A stretch of 64,000 bases of DNA, taken from Climacium dendroides. Taxonomy: Eukaryota; Streptophyta; Bryopsida; Hypnales; Climaciaceae. Made by a program: the position numbers and the translations under genes. The notes under the pieces are model-generated. The model saw nothing but the letters and a program-made list of their open reading frames with translations, was not told the DNA's origin and ran no database searches. Positions 57,012-64,000 of this stretch are shown here, piece after piece (position 1 is the stretch's first letter; every line of letters begins with the position of its first letter). The stretch is taken from NCBI GenBank assembly GCA_950106755.1, contig OX467082.1, positions 36,580,001-36,644,000 of the forward strand, read 5' to 3'.

Positions 57012-60000
57012 ATGGAGAGCGTGTTGGAGCGACTGCAAAACGAGAAAGCCACCCAAGTCGGCGTCGCATTTGCATTGGTGGCGGTCGTCACGGGCGCGGC
57101 CTTTCTCTACTATGTGAATCGCCAGAAAAGTAGGTTTCCTCTCGCTGCCTTTGCATCTTCTCCCACCTGGGTATTCCCTTAATTGTGTTATTGGAACGTA
57201 CGGTAGGGATTCCCGTTTCCCTGAGGATTACGACGCACAAAAAATTGCCTGATTTGGATACCAGATGCGAAAGTCAGAAAGGGTTGAAGTTGTATTGGTA
57301 GATGTTTTAAAATCGATACTTTGACAATAGGATTTTATTGATGTAGGGGATGTAGACGAGCTGATAGGTGGCGGGTTTTGGATGTCCCTACCTTAGAATG
57401 CGTGATTTGGATTTCATATGCGAAAGTTACGAAGAGTTATTGGTAGATGTTTTAAAATCGATTTTTTCCAAATAGGAATTGATTGTTGGAGGGGATGTTT
57501 TCTAGCTGATCAAGTGGCGTTTTTCGGTGTCTTTACCTTAAAATGCTTTTAGCTGAATCGTTTGCGAATCTGTATGCTGGTATGCTGTTACGTGTGTCGT
57601 GTATTTCTGTAATATGTGGTTCGTTAATATGTGCTCCTCAATTTTGTAGCTGTGCTGGTGCCGGAGAAGTGGTTGAAGTTCAAGTGTGTGAAGAAAGTCC
57701 TCGTTAGCCACAATGTGGTCAAGCTGCGATTTGCTCTGCCAACGCCCACTTCCGTGCTTGGTCTGCCCATCGGGCAACACATCAGCTGCATGTGAGCATT
57801 TCCTTTTGTTTAGGTTTTCGCTTTTCTGAAGTTTTGATATTATTTTTGGATGTGAATTGCAATTTGACTTCCCGGATTCTTTGCTCGCAAGATTGAAATA
57901 CATTCTTCCTTTTCGGAGTCTAGAATCTTAAATTGTGTCAAAGCCCAGAGCTCAGTGTACATGTGGACTTTTTTGTTTCGATACGTCATTTGTTTTACCC
58001 TAATTACTCATTGACTCTTGTTCGGAATGATTTTGTGTGATTAATGAAGCTTGTTTGCGAACTGTGCGAAGGGCAAGTTGTTGTGGGTCGCCTAGCTGTG
58101 TGTTATGTGAAAATTTAGAGGGAGGAATGGAAAGCTTTACATTTTTTCGTCTTTTTTTCCAGGGGTTTTGACTCCGAAGGTGTTGAAGTTGTGAGGCCGT
58201 ATACTCCCACTACCCTCGACACTGACGTCGGTTATTTTGAGCTTGTTGTCAAGGTGAGACAGCCTTTGTAGTTTTGATTTGCATTGGAGGCAATCGTAAT
58301 GGACAGTTCCAAGTTGTGATGCTACTTTTGGAGATATAATAAATGATCAAAAAAATTCTTGGCTCCAGGTTTACAAGGAAGGCAAGGTGTCCGCCTACTT
58401 CGGCCGGATGAAGGAGGGAGAGTATCTCGCTGCTAAGGGTCCCAAGGTTCGATAATGTGAAATTGAGGATGTAATGAACTTTTGTATTGGAGAATCAATG
58501 TCGATCGGGTGCTGTGAGTTTTTAGTATCGTGTCAGCGTTGTATTTTGCGCTGACAGCTGGCCATAGGTCTTGGAAATGTATGTGATGGTAAATTTGGGT
58601 TAATTCAGGGGCGCTTCAAATACAAACCCAACCAAGTCAAGGAATTTGGAATGGTGGCTGGTGGAACTGGCATCACTCCCATGTTTCAGGTACATTGCGA
58701 ATCCCTTATCTGAACATGGACCTGCTCGTTTAGCCCTGTATGATATCAGAATGGTGAACTTCAACCTTGATGATGCAAATTTCCCCCCCTGCTTTGTATG
58801 GGAGCTTGGGTGTGTCTTGACCTTGCGGATAGCAATTTAGTGGTCTCAAACTCTTTGACCTAATCGAGACCTCGTTCGAGTCTATCTATTAGTAACATTC
58901 TCGACTCTTTTGCCTTCTGAAGTCTCATTCTTGGTGTTTTCAAGTTTTTTGTGTTTTCTTCATTCATTTAAGTTGCTTTTAAATCGGGAAGCCTTGGTGT
59001 ACCTTGTGCAGGTTGCAAGGGCGATATTGGAGAACCCCAAAGATACGACCAAGATTTCTTTGATTTATGCCAATGTCACATATGATGATATTTTACTCAA
59101 GGTGCGCATCCTTCTTTTTACTTAATACATGGGAGTGTGGTTGCTTACCGAGAAGGACGCTTATTTCAGACGAGCATCGGTCAAGTGGTGTTTCGTAATT
59201 TTAGAGTTTGACCACATGTTTGGCATTTTGATGTGTGCAATATTCTTGTAACAAGGTCGTGGATTTGATGCCACAGGATGACCTTGACCGATTTGCAAGA
59301 GACTACCCAGACCAGTTCAAAGTCTACTACGTGCTGAACGAGGTTTGTATTGATGGGAACCCAACTGCTTGCGTTCTCTTCAGCTGTGTCCTGGTCCTGT
59401 GTCGGCAAACTTTGGCTGTGAATCTATATATCGGCTTCAATGAACATCCAATCCATCCGTAATTGCTTTGCTCATTTTTGGATGAGGAAGGGCAAAATTT
59501 TGTCCGTCTCTGACCACCACAAACTCCATTCAACGATATATTTGAACCTTCTGATTGAATCTTAACATTGTAGGATGATTTCTTAGCTCCAATGTAACTG
59601 AATAACTTCTGTATGCAAATCATGCAGCCTCCGACAGAGTGGGATGGAGGTGTTGGGTTTGTGACCAAGGATATGGTGGAGAAACATTGTCCTGCCCCGG
59701 CCACTGATGTGCAGGTAGATACATGCAGAGGTCTCCATTTAATCACCGTGATCATCATAAGGACTTGGCGTGAATCTTGGAGAAGATTATATTTACGATG
59801 TTGTCCAGAAGTTCTTATCTCGAAACACTCTGATTTTACTGAAACCCTGTTTTGATTGCAAGTATCTACTCAGGAAGGTCTATAACATTGTTTTGTCTGT
59901 TTGTCAGGTTCTGCGTTGTGGTCCCCCTCCCATGAATAGGGCAATTGCAGGCCATTGTGAAGGGCTGGGATACACAAAGGAAATGCAATTTCAATTTTAG
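57012..60000 (+). CDS. CBR1: NADH-cytochrome b5 reductase, ER-anchored, 281 aa
   Basis: Nine exons: 57012-57129, 57650-57791, 58163-58253, 58369-58446, 58609-58689, 59012-59101, 59277-59342, 59628-59714, 59908-60000; total 846 nt, all GT-AG. An N-terminal hydrophobic anchor ([20 protein letters not shown], residues 16-35) is followed by the FAD domain with [10 protein letters not shown] and the flavin-binding RPYTPT. The NADH domain has [41 protein letters not shown] and CGPPPMNRA, and the protein ends QFQF as in other plant CBR1 proteins. It passes electrons from NADH to cytochrome b5 for fatty-acid desaturation and sterol synthesis at the ER. Its 281 residues equal the length I recall for Arabidopsis CBR1. 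Intron 1 carries MITE copies. Confidence 0.96.
57202..57538. mobile_element. Two AGGTAGG-family MITE copies in CBR1 intron 1
   Basis: The first copy runs from GGTAGGGATTCCCG (57202) to GATGTCCCTACC (about 57392). It contains GATTTGGATACCAGATGCGA, AAAGTC, TTGGTAGATGTTTTAAAATCGAT and GGTGGCGGGTTTTGG. The second, lacking its left end, follows at once (GATTTGGATTTCATATGCGA, the same TTGGTAGATG block, AAGTGGCGTTTTTCGGTG, TTACCT) to 57538. They fill about 65% of the 520-bp intron. Confidence 0.8.
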
Positions 60001-61684
60001 AATGACCATGATTAGTTGCTAAATAACACCATGGACAGGTGTTTAGAGGTGAGGATGGCAAGGACGTAGTGTGGGGCAGTTAGATGTAAACTAAGATGGG
60101 TACGAGCTAAAGTATTATGAAGCAGACTGGTGACGGCACCTAGGTTTTGGACAAACTAAAGTAGCCAATCTCCATTCTTTTTACAGCGGTATGAAAACAA
60201 TTATTCATGTTGGAAGTCCATTTTTCTATCATAACATTATCCAGCAGTGCTGGATGTTTCTCAGTGAAATCTAAGAGGCAGAATGTTGGTCCATGCAGAA
60301 CAGCAATCCACATGTGGTGTATTCTAATCTCTATCAGCAGAGCTTGCATTGGGCTTCGATCTGTATGCAGAAGGCGAGGTTTCTATTTTCGGTTCTAGTG
60401 ATTGAATTCTTGTTTCAGTTGGACAGGTGCACATGGAAGCATCGTATGGAACGGGAACTCTTTTCTCAGGGTTTAGAGTTTAGACCCAGTTACCAGGCCC
60501 TGGTTTGGTACCCAGTCGTCGTTCTCAGCGTCTTCCGTTGTTATCCTCTGTCCCTGTTACAGTAAGATGAGAACGCAAACTTAAAACTTGATGCAAATGG
60601 GTACCTTATTCTTTCTCTCCTAGATGAATCGGAAGTTACTGACCTGCCGCGAAGGGGTGCCTATTCTTCAACTTTAAGTGACCAACAGGAAGTTACTGAT
60701 TTGGGATGAACGCTGCGTAACGAACTCTTCACTCGGGATTTTTCACAACTCTTCGCTGCTCAGTGTGCTCGGTACTCAACAACCCAGGGTCAGCCTCTGG
60801 GCAAACCATTTGTCACAGGAGGTTTCTATCTGAAAGCCTGATTTAGCTTTGGGGAGCAATTGTAGCATCGAGAGTGTAAAGCAGCAGCAGCAGTATTAGT
60901 AGCAAGAATGTACTCTTTGCATGACTGCTGTGACCATGGGATTCACAGCGAGCGGAACACGCCCAGTTTGAGACACAGGCCCAGGCATATTAAAGACAGC
61001 TCGTTTGGAAGCGTGACGCAGACCACTGTGAGCCAGCCTCGTGAAGTCACTCGTCTGAGTTCGCGTCCTGATCGCCATGACCGTCGTGACAACCCCCTCC
61101 ATTCTCACTCGGACAGTCACATGAATTCTCGCTCCGACATCAACAGCAACTCAAAACATGTAATCTTTTCTTTTCATGCTCAGTCTCTTTTGCCTTCAAT
61201 TTCCTCATTTCCTCTTGAACCAAGGTTTCAGTCTGCTCTTGGTCACAAATCCAACAGCAGAAGTGGTGCAACTTCGGCGTGTGTCTGCTTGCTGCCTTAC
61301 CAGATCTGAAGCAAGGCGAGACTTACCCCTACCTTACCTCATATGGTGCGTCCGGTTGTGAGACTTGCCTTCTGCAATTGGAGGCGAGCCTCGAACGAAA
61401 CTTGAAAATTCTTGTGTTTTGAGAGAATTTGGGCCCAGAATGTTGCAGTTGAGGTTGTGTACTTGGACTCTCCTTATAGTTGAGCCGCGTCAAAATGTAT
61501 TCTCACGGGATGTGTTTGCTGGTGATAATTCCTGTGGCAAAATGAAATTTGGTCACGTAATCAAAGAGATGAGCCCGTGATAATTCAAATGATCAATATA
61601 ACAACAATGTAAATGGGCTGTTGAGGCATTGAGTATATTAGTTATGTTCTTATTACAAAGTGGGTTCATGGCGTTTATGGATTG
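60001..61684 (+). other. CBR1 3' flank and possible leader exon of the acylphosphatase-like gene
   Basis: The first few hundred bases are likely CBR1 3' UTR. A Ser/His/Arg-rich open frame begins at the ATG at 60908 and reaches a possible donor, CAT|GTAATC, at 61158. It would join in phase to the acylphosphatase domain through an acceptor, GCTGCAG|GCG, near 61702. This joining is a guess; the frame has no domain and low complexity. Confidence 0.35.
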
Positions 61685-61978
61685 ATGCAAGGGAAGGGGC
61701 TGCAGGCGCATGTGGTGATCAGTGGCAAACTGCAAGGATTCTTCTTCAGCAAGTGGACAGTGGAGAATGCAACGAAACTGGGCGTCAATGGCTGGGTCCG
61801 CAGTTGCAAAGATGGCACTGTGGAGGCCGTGTTCTCAGGCAAGCCCAGTGCGGTGGACCATCTGCTGGAGAAGTGCAAAAGTGGACCGTCCGGGGCACGA
61901 GTGGCCAACGTGGCCGTCACCCCGGCCGCTGGCCCGCCCAAAAAAGGTTTTGAGCAGTTGGATGACAAGCGCTGGTAG
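61685..61978 (+). CDS. Acylphosphatase-like protein, catalytic residues replaced, 97 aa
   Basis: From the ATG at 61685 to TAG at 61976-61978. The frame is an acylphosphatase fold: AHVVISGKLQGFFFSKWTVE, GVNGWVRSCKDGTVEAVFSG and VDHLLEKCKSGPSGARVANV. TVENA-LG--GWVR--DG-VEA-FSG-P-AVD and KSGP match plant acylphosphatases closely. True enzymes carry an Arg at the end of the VQGV-FR loop and an Asn in GWV(K/R)N; here these read FFFSK (Ser) and GWVRS (Ser), so both catalytic side chains appear to be lost. The protein may thus be a non-catalytic relative or a decayed gene, although the open frame and conserved scaffold argue against simple decay. The start is uncertain, because an upstream exon could replace the first few codons. 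Confidence 0.8.
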   Translation: MQGKGLQAHVVISGKLQGFFFSKWTVENATKLGVNGWVRSCKDGTVEAVFSGKPSAVDHLLEKCKSGPSGARVANVAVTPAAGPPKKGFEQLDDKRW

Positions 61979-64000
61979 ATCCCACCTAACGTCAGTATTG
62001 TTAGGTTGGCGGAATTTCACAAATTTTGGCACAATTCAGACTTCCTGAAACTTAAATCTACCTCTACTGGTCCTCATTTAACAGCTTTTTTTGCAGATTA
62101 ATGACAGTTTTTTGACCCAAAGTTAACCTGATTGATCAGTAGTAATCCATCACCTAGGGTAGACACTTTTTAAATTCGTTGACTTGCGTATGACAAGCTT
62201 CGATGTATGTACTATAACTTGGAGTTTCACACTGTTTAATTTCTTCACAACTGAATCTTTAATTCAGTCATCCTGTAGTTCTGTTGTGGTGTGTGACTGG
62301 AAAAAGTTGTGCAGCTTCGCGTTTTGGTGTAAAATTTGCCTCCTAGAATCTTAGAAACATCTTTAGAAGATCAGAAAACGCCGTAGTCACCAAGCGCCAA
62401 TTCAAGCCGCCAACCGCCGACTCTGACTCTTGCAAAAGGACAAAAGAGAGTTACTTTTCAACAAATGACCTTGAGAACGGTTGGTAACAGGGCTTGCTTT
62501 TTTGGCTTTCCGGTGCCAGATTGCACCCCCCAAAAAATGATTTGGCTAATAAATGGCAAAAAAATCATGAAGTTTTTTTTGCAAAAAAACTATGAACTAA
62601 GAAAAAAAATTGGATGAAATTTCTAGATTGTAGATGAAAATAGAATTATGTACACGTGATATGTGTTAATGTGATATTTTCTACCCAATATATGGATGAA
62701 TATTGAAATTTGGAGCACCACTATAACATTTTATATTGCCACTTTGGCACTTCATAAAAAATGAAAAAATAAATAAAAAGCCCTAGTTGGTAACTTAGCA
62801 ACTTAAGAATTCAATTCTATTTGATATGTCATAATCCTTCTCTTTGGTTCTCTTCAAAGAAGTCTAAAATTTAGTAGAGTACTATAGTAGGTTTTAGTGT
62901 TTAGTTGAATAAACCTTACTTAACTTTTGAACGATGTTGTGGCATATGAATATATAACAAAGAATCTTTTTATGTAGGATAGAAGTGCAAGTGTTCATCT
63001 TTGGAATTTTTTGTGAAAAGGGGAGGTCTTGCGCATTAGTTTGACTTCTAATGAGTGGTCTTAGATTTTTTGAGCCAATGATTCACACAGTACCTAAGGG
63101 AATGATTCCCACAATCACCAACTTGTCCTTTCAGGTTTAAGAAACTTTGTGAGTTTAACAATGACTAGGCTTGATGGACATTTTGAGTTTTTTGGCTACT
63201 AATGGAGAGGTAATATTGGTTATCCATGTGGTTGAACCATAGAGATATCTTGTATCTGGAATTGGTTGCTTACTTACTCCTACATTGATTATTCTATTAT
63301 AGTTTATTTTGTATTATGGAGAGCACAAAATTAGTATCACCTGCAATATTAGTGTCTCTATATATTTTTATTTTTTTAATGAGTAAAATAAAATAATTTC
63401 AATGTCATTTTATATTTAGAAATGTAGTTATTGATTTTCAAAGTCAAACTACAATGAAATACACATTTGAGAAAAACTCTAAAATTTTTTAAGAAGACTA
63501 GAAAGTAGACTTGGGGAGCTTCATTTTCATTGATTTGTTGAAAAGGAAAAGAATCCTTTTTGAAATTCAAAATTATATAGATATTAGAACAAAAATCAGA
63601 TTTTCAATTCATGTGTTATGAATTCTTTCAATTCAAGAGTTCTTTGTTCTATATGTGCAACATTGAGTTGCAAAATGGGACTTGAAAAGTCTTAGGTCAG
63701 TTAGGTGCAAAGAACTTTTGATCTTTCTCTATGTTTTAGAGCTAAAAGAGGGAAGAAAAATGTCTTAGTATAGAAAAAATCCAATTATGACTTGTTGTCA
63801 TTCCAAAATAAAATACAAGTTGAAGAAGAGATCAAGGATATTTTAAGATACATGAAATAGTGAAATTAGGTTGCCCCCCAATAATTTTTTGACATTTTAC
63901 ACTATATAATATATACTATTATTGAATAAGGATGTAATAATGTAAGAACCACGTGTATTGTATGGGTTGATGCATAATTGGTTCATGACTTAGGTTTAGA
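61979..64000. other. AT-rich spacer to the window end
   Basis: Probable 3' UTR to about 62300, then AT-rich sequence. No gene, RNA or well-bounded repeat was recognised; the short minus-strand frame at 63376-63570 has no domain. Confidence 0.5.

Overview
The window is nuclear DNA of a land plant. The genes are split by GT-AG introns and match plant families: a SCARECROW-type GRAS protein, a phi-class glutathione transferase, a TCHQD-type glutathione transferase, a GDPD with a signal peptide, the mitochondrial ATP synthase OSCP subunit, a small membrane steroid-binding-like protein, a plant endosulfine, a gulonolactone-oxidase-like flavoprotein, NADH-cytochrome b5 reductase and an acylphosphatase-like protein. 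Plant-type telomere-box motifs (AAACCCTA) are also present. Modest introns, fairly GC-rich genes and very AT-rich spacers full of small DNA transposons fit a bryophyte such as a moss, but that placement is inference and I cannot name a species.

Layout: 1-1686, 3' part of a GRAS gene (its start is outside the window); 1687-6998, AT-rich spacer with a TE fragment and a 95-bp AT microsatellite; 6999-8200 (-), phi GST in three exons; 8201-13136, spacer with a long foldback hairpin, a TTAA-flanked element and a Stowaway-like MITE; 13137-16673 (+), TatD-family DNase in 12 exons; 17595-20226 (-), GDPD in eight exons, one intron apparently GC-AG; 21078-22931, a second TTAA-flanked element; 23791-24300, ~122-bp tandem repeats running up to the OSCP stop codon; 24307-25011 (-) OSCP and 25549-25863 (-) cytochrome-b5-fold protein, both intronless in the CDS; 25864-33338, repeat-rich spacer; 33339-34900 (+), endosulfine in six exons; 36215-38263 (-), TCHQD-like GST in four exons; 38264-46148, tandem duplication, foldback MITE, and a solo LTR with a TIR element nested inside; 46149-48662 (-), gulonolactone-oxidase-like gene with a broken duplicate of its last coding segment downstream; 48663-57011, long repeat-rich spacer; 57012-60000 (+), NADH-cytochrome b5 reductase in nine exons; 61685-61978 (+), acylphosphatase-like reading frame; AT-rich spacer to the end.

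Most genes are unrelated housekeeping loci with no operon-like logic. Two glutathione transferases and several redox or lipid enzymes lie here, but nothing shows that they act together. Intron-exon structures were worked out by hand; for the spliced genes the exon lengths sum to complete, in-frame proteins of normal family length, which is strong internal support.

The unusual content lies mainly in the spacers: one MITE-like family in at least six places including two introns, TTAA-flanked elements with CCC termini resembling piggyBac, Stowaway-like and PIF/Harbinger-like elements, a solo LTR with a perfect target duplication, and hairpins that could be precursors of small RNAs. An acylphosphatase-like protein that seems to have lost both catalytic residues is the most interesting coding feature. 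I did not find a clear new multi-gene system.
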